61,583 nucleotides of DNA, from positions 1 to 61,583 of the forward strand of contig NZ_FWZX01000036.1 of assembly GCF_900177295.1 (NCBI RefSeq). Direction: 5' to 3'. The notes under the pieces are model-generated. The model saw only the letters and a list, made by a program, of their open reading frames with translations. It did no database searches and was not told the origin of the DNA. A program made the translations under genes and the position numbers. Each line of letters starts with the position of its first letter. The first letter of the stretch is position 1. This DNA comes from Tistlia consotensis USBA 355. GTDB taxonomy: Bacteria > Pseudomonadota > Alphaproteobacteria > Kiloniellales > DSM-21159. Positions 25,446 to 34,253 of this stretch are shown here, in pieces.

Positions 25446-26321
25446 ATGATCACCGCCTTGCCGCGACGCTACCGGGCCTGGCAGCGGCGCCGCGTGCTGC
25501 GCCAGGCACGCAGGTCCGAGCTGGGCCGCCTGCGCGCCCTCGGGCATCCCCTGGCCAATGCGCTGGCCGACGCGATCGGCGGCGCCGCCGAACCGGCCCA
25601 GACCCGCGACGAGCGGCAGGCGATCGAGCGCATCGAGCGGCTGCGGCGCGACCTCGCCGCCTCGGACGAGACCATCGAGCATCTCGACTTCGGCGCCGGC
25701 GACGCGAGCGCGCCGCGGGCCAGGAGCGAGGCGCGCCGCGGCGTGCCGGTCACCATGCCGGTCAGCCGCCTCGCGACCAGCACCAGCAAGGGCCAGCCCT
25801 GGAGCGGCCTGATCTTCAACCTGGTCCGTGCCCTCAGGCCCGACCGCTGCCTGGAGATGGGCACCTGCCTCGGCCTCTCCGCCGCCTACCAGTGCGCCGC
25901 CCTGGCGCAGAACGGCAGCGGCCGGCTGGTCACGCTGGAGGGCGGCCCGGCCTATGCGGCCAAGGCCCGCCAGAACCTGGCCGGGCTCGGCTTCGACAAC
26001 TTCGACATCGTCGTCGGCCCCTTCGAGGTGACGCTGGGGCCGACCCTCGAGAAGGAGCGGCCGATCGACTTCCTGTTCAACGACGGCCACCACGACGGCG
26101 ACGCCCTGCTCGACTACTTCGAGGGCACCCTGCCCTATCTCGCCGAGGGCTCGGTGCTGCTGGTCGACGACATCGCCGTCTACCAGAGCATGCGCCGCGG
26201 CTGGCGGCGCCTCGTCGAGCACCCGGCGGTCGACCTCTCGGTCGACCTCGGCGCCATGGGCCTCGTCTGCGTCAATCCCCGGCCGCTGCACAAGGCGGCC
26301 TTCACCGTGCCGCTGGCCTGA
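25446..26321 (+). CDS. class I SAM-dependent methyltransferase (Methyltransf_24-like)
   Basis: A 291-residue protein. The first 90 residues are basic and helical. The SAM-binding core begins with CLEMGTCLGLSAAYQCAAL (about 137-155) and LVTLEGGPAYAAKARQNLAGLGFDNFDIVVG. A metal-type acidic cluster follows in FLFNDGHHDGDALLDYFEG and SVLLVDDI, resembling O-methyltransferases that use DxxH patterns. It sits 79 bases after the ABC importer operon and could be its last gene. A methyltransferase behind a peptide-type importer is not a standard pairing, so the substrate is open. Confidence 0.8.
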   Translation: MITALPRRYRAWQRRRVLRQARRSELGRLRALGHPLANALADAIGGAAEPAQTRDERQAIERIERLRRDLAASDETIEHLDFGAGDASAPRARSEARRGVPVTMPVSRLATSTSKGQPWSGLIFNLVRALRPDRCLEMGTCLGLSAAYQCAALAQNGSGRLVTLEGGPAYAAKARQNLAGLGFDNFDIVVGPFEVTLGPTLEKERPIDFLFNDGHHDGDALLDYFEGTLPYLAEGSVLLVDDIAVYQSMRRGWRRLVEHPAVDLSVDLGAMGLVCVNPRPLHKAAFTVPLA

Positions 26322-26327
26322 GCCGCC

Positions 26328-27242
26328 TCAGGACAGCGGCTTCGCCGACTCTTCGACGAGCTTGTCGCGGATCAGCTCGACCATCGTCGTGGCCAGGCGC
26401 GAGGGGGTCTCGGCCGCCGACTGGATCAGCCAGACCGTGTGCGCGAGCCGCGGCTCGAAGCGCCGGTAGGCGATCCGCGGGTCGTAGCGACCGAGCCGGT
26501 TGACCCAGGTGACGATCGAGGCGCCGCCGCCGCCGTTGGCGACGAAGGAACAGGCCGTCTCGGCGATCTGCACCTGGATCTGCGTCCTGGGCGCGACGCC
26601 CTCGCGATGGAAGGCCTCGTCGATGAGCAGGCGTGAGCGGTCCTCCGGACTGAGCGAGATCAGGGGCACGTCGGCGAGGTCGCGCGCGGTAATCGTCCGC
26701 TTCTCGGCGAGCGGGCTGTCGGCGCGCAGCACGCAGACCATCTCCATCGTGAAGAACTCGCGGCACTCCAGGGTCGGATGGCTGGTCGGCAGCAGCGACA
26801 GGCCGTAGTCGGCCCGGTGGCTCTGCACCATGTCCGGCACCGAGTTGGAGGTCCGGCTGTAGAGCTCGAAGTGCACGTCGGGTCGGGCCGCCAGGAAGGG
26901 GCTGACCGCCGCCGGGATCAGGTGGGCCGAGAGGGCCGCGAAGGCGGCGATCGAGACCTCGCCGCGGCGCCGGTCGCGGATCGCGCCGACCGTATGGAAC
27001 ACCCGGTCGGCGCCGGAGAACAGGCGCTGGGTCTCGACGAAGACCTGGCGTGCCTCGCGGGTCGGCACCAGCCGGCCGCCGCGGCGCGCGAAGAGCGGGA
27101 AGCCGCAGCGCTCCTCGAAGGCCTTGATCAGCTTGGAGACGGCCGGCTGCGAGATGTACATGGCCTCGCCCGCGCGGGTCACCGAGCCGAGCTCCATGAC
27201 CGCGTTGAAGGCCTCGATCTGGCGGATCGCGGGACGAGACAT
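26328..27242 (-). CDS. LysR family transcriptional regulator
   Basis: A 304-residue LysR regulator of standard length. The helix-turn-helix lies at residues 20-47 (SVTRAGEAMYISQPAVSKLI), followed by the linker helix and a co-inducer domain from about 90 on. It is divergent from the polyamine-type ABC importer and flavin oxidase operon across a 162-base spacer, so it very likely controls that operon in response to its substrate. Confidence 0.92.
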   Translation of the reverse strand: MSRPAIRQIEAFNAVMELGSVTRAGEAMYISQPAVSKLIKAFEERCGFPLFARRGGRLVPTREARQVFVETQRLFSGADRVFHTVGAIRDRRRGEVSIAAFAALSAHLIPAAVSPFLAARPDVHFELYSRTSNSVPDMVQSHRADYGLSLLPTSHPTLECREFFTMEMVCVLRADSPLAEKRTITARDLADVPLISLSPEDRSRLLIDEAFHREGVAPRTQIQVQIAETACSFVANGGGGASIVTWVNRLGRYDPRIAYRRFEPRLAHTVWLIQSAAETPSRLATTMVELIRDKLVEESAKPLS

Positions 27243-27404
27243 CGGCTTTATTCCCTGCAGGCAGCGGCGGCAAAGCGACGCTACTATGAGGTCTGGTTAT
27301 AAGGTCCACAAGAATTGCGATTTGACCGGAATGGGCCGGGGCCGTCCACTGTTCGCACTGCCACGAACGTGCAGCGACAGAACAAGAGCAGAGGAGAACA
27401 GGAA
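27243..27404. promoter_or_regulatory. divergent promoter between lysR and amine-uptake operon
   Basis: The spacer holds two near-identical half-sites in direct orientation, TATGAGGTC (27285-27293) and TATAAGGTC (27298-27306). On the minus strand TTGTGG, 17 bases and CATAGT form a weak promoter for the LysR gene. GAGGAG at 27391-27396 is the ribosome binding site that supports the GTG start at 27405. A LysR T-N11-A box could not be fixed by eye. Confidence 0.35.
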
Positions 27405-28454
27405 GTGCGCATCACCCTGAAGGCAGGCGTCGCCGCGGCCGCGCTGGCCGCCGCCACCGCCCTGCTGGCACCGCAGCCCGGCTGGGCCCAGAAGGTTCTC
27501 ACGGTCGGCGGCTACGGCGGCTCCTTCGAGACCCTGATGAAGGAGCACATCATCCCGCCCTTCGAGAAGGCCCACAACGTCACCGTCCAGTTCGTTCCCG
27601 GCAACTCGACCGAGAACCTGGCCCGTCTGCAGGCGCAGAAGGACAACCAGGAGATGGACGTGGTGATCCTCGACGACGGACCGATGTACCAGGCCGTGGC
27701 GCTCGGCTTCTGCGCGCCGCTGACCAAGGTGCCGAGCCTGCCGGACATCTACGACATCGCCAAGATGGGCACCGACAAGGCGATCGGCATCGGCTTCGTC
27801 GCCACGGGCTTCGCCTACAACGCCGAGATGTTCAAGGAGAAGGGCTGGGCGCCGCCGAGCTCCTGGATGGACCTCGCCGATCCGAAGTTCGACCAGCTCG
27901 AGTCGATCCCGCCGATCTCCAACACCTACGGCCTGCACACCCTGGTCATGATGGCGCGGCTCAACGGCGGCAGCGAGACGGACATCGACCCGGGCTTCAA
28001 GACCATGGTCGACAAGGTCGCCCCCAACGTCCTGGTCTTCGAGCCCTCCTCGGGCAAGATGTCCGAGCTGTTCCAGAACAAGGAGATCGCTCTCTCGATC
28101 TGGGGCAGCGGCCGCGTCAAGGCCCTGGCCGACACCGGCTTCCCGGTAAAGTTCGCCTATCCCAAGGAGGGCGCCGTCGCCCTGATGGTCGCGGCCTGCC
28201 CGGTGACCCACAGCGACGTGCCGGACGAGGCCCAGGCCTTCGTCGACTACCTGCTGCAGCCCGAGGTGCAGGAGAAGCTGGCGGCGACCAACGGCTTCGG
28301 CCCGACCAACAAGAAGACGGTCCTGCCCGAGGCGCTGCAGTCGCTGCCCTACGGCCCGGACAAGATCAGCAAGCTGGTCGCGGTCGACTGGAACGTCATC
28401 AATCCGAAGCGCGAGGAGTGGACCCAGCGCTGGGCCCGCGAGGTCGAGCGCTAG
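27405..28454 (+). CDS. ABC transporter substrate-binding protein, spermidine/putrescine type
   Basis: A 349-residue periplasmic protein of extracellular solute-binding family 1. A signal peptide spans about residues 1-26 (LKAGVAAAALAAATALLAP...GWAQ), with mature start KVLTVGGYGGSFETLMKEHI. The start is GTG at 27405, supported by GAGGAG eight bases upstream and by the signal peptide beginning there. The family carries polyamines, opines, thiamine or iron. Downstream are the matching ATPase and two permeases, interrupted only by a family A repeat. Confidence 0.88.
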   Translation: MRITLKAGVAAAALAAATALLAPQPGWAQKVLTVGGYGGSFETLMKEHIIPPFEKAHNVTVQFVPGNSTENLARLQAQKDNQEMDVVILDDGPMYQAVALGFCAPLTKVPSLPDIYDIAKMGTDKAIGIGFVATGFAYNAEMFKEKGWAPPSSWMDLADPKFDQLESIPPISNTYGLHTLVMMARLNGGSETDIDPGFKTMVDKVAPNVLVFEPSSGKMSELFQNKEIALSIWGSGRVKALADTGFPVKFAYPKEGAVALMVAACPVTHSDVPDEAQAFVDYLLQPEVQEKLAATNGFGPTNKKTVLPEALQSLPYGPDKISKLVAVDWNVINPKREEWTQRWAREVER

Positions 28455-28473
28455 GCTAGACTGCGAGCAGCCG

Positions 28474-28543
28474 TCCCCCTCACCCCGACCCTCTCCCCTG
28501 AGGGGAGAGGGAGGGACCCGCGTAGCGGGAGGGTGAGGGGGAC
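28474..28543. repeat. intergenic inverted repeat, family A (copy 2)
   Basis: A compact copy of the repeat at 7291-7434: CCCCCTCACC...CCCTCTCCCCTGAGGGG in the left half and GAGAGGGAGGGACCCGCG...GGGAGGGTGAGGGGG in the right half. It lies inside an operon, between the binding-protein gene and the ATPase gene. There it could set unequal expression of the binding protein and the membrane parts. Confidence 0.85.
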
Positions 28544-28583
28544 ACACGCACCGGCCTTTTCGCCTCCAGCATTCGGACCCACC

Positions 28584-29672
28584 ATGGCCTTCCTGGAACT
28601 CAAGGGACTGACCAAGCGCTTCGGCGAGATCGCGGCGGTCGAGAACTTCGACCTCTCGGTCGAGCGCGGCGAGTTCGTCTCGCTGCTCGGGCCCTCGGGC
28701 TGCGGCAAGACCACGACGCTGCAGATGATCGCCGGCTTCGAGACGCCGAGCGCCGGCTCGATCACGCTGGAAGGCCGCGACCTGCTGGCGATCAAGGCGC
28801 GCAGCCGCGGCATCGGCATCGTCTTCCAGAGCTACGCCCTGTTCCCGCACATGACGGTGGCGCAGAACGTCGAGTTCGGCCTGGAGATGCGCAAGATCGC
28901 GGCCCCCGAGCGCCGGCAGCGGGTCGCCGAGGCGCTGGCCCTGGTGCATCTCGAGGCGCTCGCCGACCGCTATCCGCGCGCCATGTCCGGCGGCCAGCGT
29001 CAGCGCGTCGCCCTGGCCCGCGCCCTGGTCATCCGGCCGGAGATCCTGCTGCTCGACGAGCCGCTCTCCAACCTCGACGCCAAGCTGCGCGAGGAGATGC
29101 AGCTCGAGCTGCGCGGCATCCAGCAGCGCATGGGCGTCACGACGATCCTGGTGACCCACGACCAGACCGAGGCGATGGCGCTGAGCGATCGCGTCGCGGT
29201 CATGCACCGCGGCCGGCTCGTCCAGGTCGCCCGCCCGCTCGAGGCCTACGAGCATCCGCGCAGCGACTTCGTCTCCTCCTTCCTCGGCAAGACCAACCGC
29301 CTGGAAGGCAAGGTCGTCGAGCGCGCCGGCGAGCGCGCCGGTGATCTCTGCCGCGTCGCCGTCGGCGAGACGGTCTTCGCGGCCCCCGCCCCGCCCCCGG
29401 AAATCGGCAAGGACGCCCGGCCCCGGGTCATCGTCTCGGTGCGGCCCGAGAAGGTCGAGTTCCGCGCCGCCGGCGCCGGCCTCGTCGACGGCACCGTGGC
29501 GGCGCGCATCTTCCTCGGCGACCACTGGCTCTACCAGATCGAGACGCCGCTCGGCGTGCTGCTGGTCACCCGCCAGAACGTCGGCCCCGCCGAGGTCGAG
29601 ACCGGCGGCTCGGTCGGCCTCGCCTGGGACGCCGCGCAGGTCCGGCTGCTGCCCTTCGAGGAGACGGCGTGA
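28584..29672 (+). CDS. ABC transporter ATP-binding protein (PotA type)
   Basis: A 362-residue ATPase. Walker A is GPSGCGKT at 36-43, the signature MSGGQRQR is near 134 and Walker B LLLDEPLSNLDAKLRE near 155. The C-terminal third (about 240-362) is the TOBE-type regulatory domain of the PotA/MalK group. The ATG at 28584 (MAFLELKGLTKRFG) is the natural start; upstream codons in frame come from the repeat. Confidence 0.93.
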   Translation: MAFLELKGLTKRFGEIAAVENFDLSVERGEFVSLLGPSGCGKTTTLQMIAGFETPSAGSITLEGRDLLAIKARSRGIGIVFQSYALFPHMTVAQNVEFGLEMRKIAAPERRQRVAEALALVHLEALADRYPRAMSGGQRQRVALARALVIRPEILLLDEPLSNLDAKLREEMQLELRGIQQRMGVTTILVTHDQTEAMALSDRVAVMHRGRLVQVARPLEAYEHPRSDFVSSFLGKTNRLEGKVVERAGERAGDLCRVAVGETVFAAPAPPPEIGKDARPRVIVSVRPEKVEFRAAGAGLVDGTVAARIFLGDHWLYQIETPLGVLLVTRQNVGPAEVETGGSVGLAWDAAQVRLLPFEETA

Positions 29673-30550
29673 TGGCGCCGGCCGCCGCCGTCGACAGGGA
29701 AGCACGGCGCCGCGCCTGGTGGCTCTGCGCGCCGGCCCTGGCCCTGTTCCTGGCGCTGATGGTCGTGCCGCTGGTCATGACCTTCGTGCTGTCGTTCCAC
29801 TCCTTCGGCTTCTACACCGGCATCGAGCCGACCTTCGGCCTGCACAACTACCTCGACGTGCTGGGCGACAGCTATTTCCACGAGATCTTCGCGCGCACCT
29901 TCGGCATCGCCCTGGTCACCACCCTGCTGTGCGCCGCGATCGGCACGCCCGAGGCCTACATCCTCTACCGCATGCGCTCGCGCTGGCGCTCGGCGCTGCT
30001 GCTCGTGGTGATCGGGCCGCTGCTGATCTCGGTCGTGGTGCGCACCCTCGGCTGGGCGATCCTGATGGGCAACCGGGGGGTCATCAACACGGCGCTGATG
30101 AACCTCGAGCTGATCGACCGGCCGATCAAGATGATGTACACGCCCGGCGGCATCGTGATTGCGCTGGTCCACGTCATGGTGCCCTTCATGGTGATCGCGG
30201 TCTGGGCCGCCCTGCACCGCCAGGACCCGGCGACCGAGCAGGCCGCCGAATCGCTCGGAGCCGGCCCGCTGACCATCTTCTTCCGGGTCGTGCTGCCCCA
30301 GGCCATGCCGGGCGTGCTGTCGGGCTCGCTGATCGTCTTCTCACTCTCGGCCAGCGCCTTCGCGACGCCGGCGATCCTGGGCGGGCGGCGCGTCAAGGTC
30401 GTCTCGACGACGGTCTACGACGAGTTCCTCAACACGCTGAACTGGCCGCTCGGCGCGGCCATCGCAATCCTGCTGCTGGTCGCGGTGCTGCTGGTCATGG
30501 TCAGCTACAACCGCGTCGTCGAGCGGCGCTTCTCCCAGGTCTTCGGGTGA
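29672..30550 (+). CDS. ABC transporter permease (PotB type)
   Basis: A 292-residue permease with six helices and the EAA loop AAESLGAGPLTIFFRVVLPQAMPG. Its ATG overlaps the last base of the ATPase stop codon; a GTG three bases earlier is the alternative. It pairs with the PotC-type permease that follows. Confidence 0.92.
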   Translation: MAPAAAVDREARRRAWWLCAPALALFLALMVVPLVMTFVLSFHSFGFYTGIEPTFGLHNYLDVLGDSYFHEIFARTFGIALVTTLLCAAIGTPEAYILYRMRSRWRSALLLVVIGPLLISVVVRTLGWAILMGNRGVINTALMNLELIDRPIKMMYTPGGIVIALVHVMVPFMVIAVWAALHRQDPATEQAAESLGAGPLTIFFRVVLPQAMPGVLSGSLIVFSLSASAFATPAILGGRRVKVVSTTVYDEFLNTLNWPLGAAIAILLLVAVLLVMVSYNRVVERRFSQVFG

Positions 30551-30560
30551 GGACGCAGCG

Positions 30561-31361
30561 ATGACCAGGAACGGCCCCTTCGCCCTGCTGTTCAACGCGC
30601 TCTTCGTGCTCTTCATGGCGGCGCCGCTGGTCGTCGTGATCGGCGTGTCGCTGACCCCGGAGGGCTTCCTCGAGTTCCCGCCGAGCGGCATCTCGCTGCG
30701 CTGGTTCAGGGCGATCCTCGACAACCCCGACTTCATCGAGGCCGGCTGGACCAGCCTCTACCTGGGCGTCGCCGCGGCGAGCCTCTCGACCGCGCTCGCG
30801 GTGCCGGCGGCGCTGGCGATCGGCCGCCGGCGCTTCCCGGGCCGCGACCTGCTGCTGGCGACCTTCATGTCGCCGCTGACCGTGCCGACCATCGTGCTCG
30901 GCATCGCCTTCCTGCGCTTCCTCAGCCAGATCGGCCTCAGCGGCACCTTCCTCGGCCTGACCCTCTGCCACGCCGTGATCATCACGCCCTTCATCCTGCG
31001 CCTGGTGCTGGCCTCGGTGACCGGCCTCGACCGCACCGTCGAGAAGGCCGCCGAATCGCTCGGCGCCTCGGACTTCACCGTGTTCCGCCGGATCACCCTG
31101 CCGATGATCATGCCCGGCGTCGTCGGCGGCTGGGTGCTCGCCTTCATCACCTCCTTCGACGAGCTGACGGTCACGGTGTTCATCGTCAATCCCAGCACCA
31201 CCACCCTGCCGGTGCGGCTGTTCAACCACATCACCCAGACGACCGACCCGCTGGTCGCCTCGATCTCGACCGTGGTCATCCTGTTCACCGTCGGGCTGAT
31301 GTTCGTCATCGAGCGGCTCTACGGCCTGGACCGCCTGCTGGTCGGCGGAGAGGCGCGATGA
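30561..31361 (+). CDS. ABC transporter permease (PotC type)
   Basis: A 266-residue permease with six helices and the EAA loop AAESLGASDFTVFRRITLPMIMPG. It ends in an ATGA overlap with the following flavoprotein gene, showing that import and oxidation genes are one transcription and translation unit. Confidence 0.92.
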   Translation: MTRNGPFALLFNALFVLFMAAPLVVVIGVSLTPEGFLEFPPSGISLRWFRAILDNPDFIEAGWTSLYLGVAAASLSTALAVPAALAIGRRRFPGRDLLLATFMSPLTVPTIVLGIAFLRFLSQIGLSGTFLGLTLCHAVIITPFILRLVLASVTGLDRTVEKAAESLGASDFTVFRRITLPMIMPGVVGGWVLAFITSFDELTVTVFIVNPSTTTLPVRLFNHITQTTDPLVASISTVVILFTVGLMFVIERLYGLDRLLVGGEAR

Positions 31362-32512
31362 GCGGCGCCAACAAGGACGTCGCCGCCAGGGACGTCGTGG
31401 TGGTCGGCGGCGGCCTGGTCGGCGCCGCCGTCGCCTACGGCCTGGCGCGCCAGGGCCTGTCGGTCGTCATGCTCGACGAGGGCGACGTCGCCTACCGCGC
31501 CTCGCGCGGCAACTTCGGCCTGGTCTGGGTGCAGTCCAAGGGCGACGGCTTCCAGGACTACGCGCGCTGGACCCGCGGCTCGGCCGACCTCTGGCCCGGC
31601 TTCGCCGAGGAGCTGAAGGAGGCGGTCGGCATCGCCGTCGGCTACCGCAAGCCGGGCGGCGTGCATCTCTGCCTCAGCGAGCAGGAGCTCGAGGAGGTCG
31701 AGCTGCGCATCCGGCGCATGCACAACCAGGCCGGCGAGGCCCTGGATCCGGGGGGCGATCCCGGATCGCGCCTGCTCGACCGCGCCGAGCTCGAGGCGCT
31801 GCTGCCCGGCGTCGGCCCCGAGGTCGTCGGCGGCGCCTACTCGCCCCACGACGGCCACGTCAGCCCGCTCTACCTGCTGCGCGCGCTGCACGAGGGCTTC
31901 CTCAAGCTGGGCGGCCTCTACCGCGCGGAGAGCCGGGCCCGGCGCATCGCGTCCGACGGCGCCGGCTTCCTGGTCGAGACCGAGCACGGCCGCTTCCGCG
32001 GCGCCCGCGTCGTGCTCGGCGCCGGGCTCGGCAACAAGGCGCTCGGCAAGGGCGTCGGCCTCGACGTCCCGGTCAGCCCGCTCAAGGGCCAGATCCTGGT
32101 GACCGAGCGCGCCGAGCGCTTCCTCGAGCTGCCGACCATCAACGTGCGCCAGACCGAGGAAGGCACGGTGATGCTCGGCGACAGCCACGAGGACGTCGGC
32201 TACGACACCTTCTCCAAGCCCGCGGTGATGAGCGAGATCGCCCGCCGTGCGCTGGTCGCCTTCCCGGCGCTGCGCAGCGTCAAGGTGGTGCGCGCCTGGG
32301 GCGCGCTCAGGGTCATGACCCCAGACGGCTTCCCGATCTACGAGGAGTCGGAAAGCCATCCCGGGGCCTTCGCGGTCAACTGCCATTCCGGCGTCACCCT
32401 GGCGGCCGCCCATGCCCTGAAGCTGGCGCCGCTGATCGGCGACGGCGGCTTCTCGCGCACCCTCGCGTCCTTTTCCTCCAGGAGGTTCGATGCTGAAGCG
32501 TCTCGAGCTTGA
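31358..32512 (+). CDS. FAD-dependent oxidoreductase, DAO family (catalytic subunit of a three-part amine/imino-acid dehydrogenase)
   Basis: A 384-residue flavoprotein. The FAD-binding motif VVVVGGGLVGAAVAYGLARQ lies at about 13-32. The protein resembles the beta/catalytic subunits of octopine/nopaline oxidase, D-hydroxyproline dehydrogenase and glycine-oxidising complexes. The next two genes encode the [2Fe-2S] and FAD/NAD-type partners expected for such heteromeric enzymes. It overlaps the [2Fe-2S] gene by 23 bases. The substrate is not assignable, though the linked polyamine/opine-type importer suggests an amine, opine or N-alkyl amino acid. Confidence 0.87.
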   Translation: MSGANKDVAARDVVVVGGGLVGAAVAYGLARQGLSVVMLDEGDVAYRASRGNFGLVWVQSKGDGFQDYARWTRGSADLWPGFAEELKEAVGIAVGYRKPGGVHLCLSEQELEEVELRIRRMHNQAGEALDPGGDPGSRLLDRAELEALLPGVGPEVVGGAYSPHDGHVSPLYLLRALHEGFLKLGGLYRAESRARRIASDGAGFLVETEHGRFRGARVVLGAGLGNKALGKGVGLDVPVSPLKGQILVTERAERFLELPTINVRQTEEGTVMLGDSHEDVGYDTFSKPAVMSEIARRALVAFPALRSVKVVRAWGALRVMTPDGFPIYEESESHPGAFAVNCHSGVTLAAAHALKLAPLIGDGGFSRTLASFSSRRFDAEASRA

Positions 32513-32831
32513 CGACGGCGGAGGCTCCGGCGCGGCCGGCCCGGTCCGCTTCACCTTCGACGGCCGGGAGATGACCGGGCGCGCGGGCGACAGCCTGGCC
32601 GCCGCCCTGCTGGCCAACGGCGTCCTGCAGTTCCGCGAGAGCGCGGTGTCGCGGCAGCCGCGCGGCCCCTTCTGCCTGATGGGCGTCTGCTTCGAATGCC
32701 TGGTCGAGATCGACGGCGTCGCCAACTGGCAGGCCTGCATGGTGCCGCTCGCCGAGGGCATGACGGTGCGCAGCCAGCGCGGCGGGCCGGCGGTCGTGCC
32801 GCTGCCGCAGACGGAAAGGACCGGCTCGTGA
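32490..32831 (+). CDS. (2Fe-2S)-binding subunit of amine/imino-acid dehydrogenase
   Basis: A 113-residue ferredoxin-like protein. Four cysteines, C62, C67, C70 and C83 (FCLMGVCFECLVEIDGVANWQAC is the region), have the C-x4-C-x2-C-x12-C spacing of the HcnA/OoxA-N small subunit. It passes electrons between the DAO flavin and the larger FAD subunit. Both ends overlap neighbouring genes, so it is tightly coupled. Confidence 0.9.
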   Translation: MLKRLELDDGGGSGAAGPVRFTFDGREMTGRAGDSLAAALLANGVLQFRESAVSRQPRGPFCLMGVCFECLVEIDGVANWQACMVPLAEGMTVRSQRGGPAVVPLPQTERTGS

Positions 32832-34249
32832 TGCGCTGCGACCTCGCCGTGATCGGCGCCGGCCCCGCCGGCCTGGCCGCCGCGACCCGCGCCGCCGAGG
32901 CCGGCCTCGCCGTCGAGCTGTTCGACGAGCAGCCGGCCCCCGGCGGCCAGATCTACCGGGCGATCGAGACGGTGCCGGCGCCGCGCCGCGCCCTGCTCGG
33001 CCCCGACTACGCCGCCGGCGCCGCGCTGGCCGCCGCCTTCCGCGCCTCGGGCGCCGGCTACCGGCCGGGCGCCCTGGTCTGGAACGTCGATTCCCAGCTC
33101 AACGTCGACTTCAGCCAGGACGGCCGCTCGCGCCAGTGCCGGGCGCGCGCCGTCGTCGTCGCGACCGGCGCAATCGAGCGGCCGACGCCCCTGCCCGGCT
33201 GGACCCTGCCGGGCGTCACGACCGCCGGCGCCCTGCAGATCCTGCTGAAGGCCCAGGGCCTGGTGCCGGCCGAGGGCGTCGTGCTGGCCGGCAGCGGCCC
33301 GCTGCTGCTGCTGCTCGCCGAGCAGCTGACGCGTGCCGGCGCCGCCCCCCGGGCGATCGTCGAGACCGTGCCGCGCGGCCGGCTCTCCGCCGCCGCCCGG
33401 CACCTGCCGGCGGCGCTGCGCGCGCCCGGCTACCTCGCCAAGGGCCTCGCGATGCTGCGCGCCCTGAAGCGCGCCGGCGTGCCGTTCCATCGCGGTGCCG
33501 AGGCGCTGGCGATCGAGGGCGCGGACCATGCCGAGGCCCTGTCCTTCACCGCCGGCGGCCGCCGGCAGCGCATCGAGAGCCGGCTGATCGCCCTGCACCA
33601 GGGCGTCGTGCCGAACCAGCAGATGACCCGCCTGCTGCGCTGCGAGCACCGCTGGAGCGACGGCCAGCGCTGCTTCCTGCCGGTCGTCGACGACTGGTTC
33701 GAGAGCAGCGTCGAGAAGGTCTTCGTCGCCGGCGACGGCGCCGGCATCGGCGGCGCGAAGTCGGCGGCGCTGCGCGGACGCCTCGCGGCGCTCGGCGCGC
33801 TGCGCCGGCTCGGCGCCGGCGAGGACAAGCGGCTCGCCGGCGAGGCCGCGGCGCTGCGCGGCGCCCTCGACAAGGACGGCGCGGTCAGGCCGCTGCTCGA
33901 GGCGCTCTACGCGCCCTCGGCGCAGATCCTGGCGCCGGCCGACGACACGCTGATCTGCCGCTGCGAGGAGGTCACGGCCGGCGCGCTGCGCAAGGCCGTG
34001 GCGCTGGGCTGCCCCGGCCCGAACCAGGCCAAGTCGTTCCTGCGCTGCGGCATGGGCCCCTGCCAGGGCCGCCTGTGCGGCCTGGCGGTCAGCGAGGTCA
34101 TCGCCGCCGAGCGCGGCGAGCCGCAGCAGACCATCGACTACTACCGGATCCGGCCGCCGCTGAAGCCACTGCCGCTGGCCGAGCTCGCCGCGTTCGACGT
34201 CGGCGACGACGCGGGCGACGAGGCCGGCGACGACCAGGACGCGGCCTGA
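32831..34249 (+). CDS. FAD/NAD(P)-type oxidoreductase subunit with C-terminal BFD-like [2Fe-2S] domain
   Basis: A 472-residue protein. The N-terminal dinucleotide motif VIGAGPAGLAAA is at about 7-18, a second lies near GVVLAGSGPLLLLLAEQL, and a late FAD contact is VFVAGDGAGIGGA. The C-terminus (about 375-415) carries cysteines in LICRCEEVTAGAL and FLRCGMGPCQGRLCG, the bacterioferredoxin-associated [2Fe-2S] fold. This is the HcnB/OoxA-like alpha subunit. The ATG at 32831 overlaps the previous stop; GTG at 32828 is an alternative. Confidence 0.9.
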   Translation: MRCDLAVIGAGPAGLAAATRAAEAGLAVELFDEQPAPGGQIYRAIETVPAPRRALLGPDYAAGAALAAAFRASGAGYRPGALVWNVDSQLNVDFSQDGRSRQCRARAVVVATGAIERPTPLPGWTLPGVTTAGALQILLKAQGLVPAEGVVLAGSGPLLLLLAEQLTRAGAAPRAIVETVPRGRLSAAARHLPAALRAPGYLAKGLAMLRALKRAGVPFHRGAEALAIEGADHAEALSFTAGGRRQRIESRLIALHQGVVPNQQMTRLLRCEHRWSDGQRCFLPVVDDWFESSVEKVFVAGDGAGIGGAKSAALRGRLAALGALRRLGAGEDKRLAGEAAALRGALDKDGAVRPLLEALYAPSAQILAPADDTLICRCEEVTAGALRKAVALGCPGPNQAKSFLRCGMGPCQGRLCGLAVSEVIAAERGEPQQTIDYYRIRPPLKPLPLAELAAFDVGDDAGDEAGDDQDAA

Positions 34250-34253
34250 CGCC

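Noticed and set aside
31358-34249. Hydrogen cyanide synthase (HcnABC)
   Set aside because: The three-part architecture matches, but the gene order differs and the link to a polyamine/opine-type importer, a second DAO protein and RidA favours an amine or opine dehydrogenase. HCN synthesis cannot be claimed from sequence alone.
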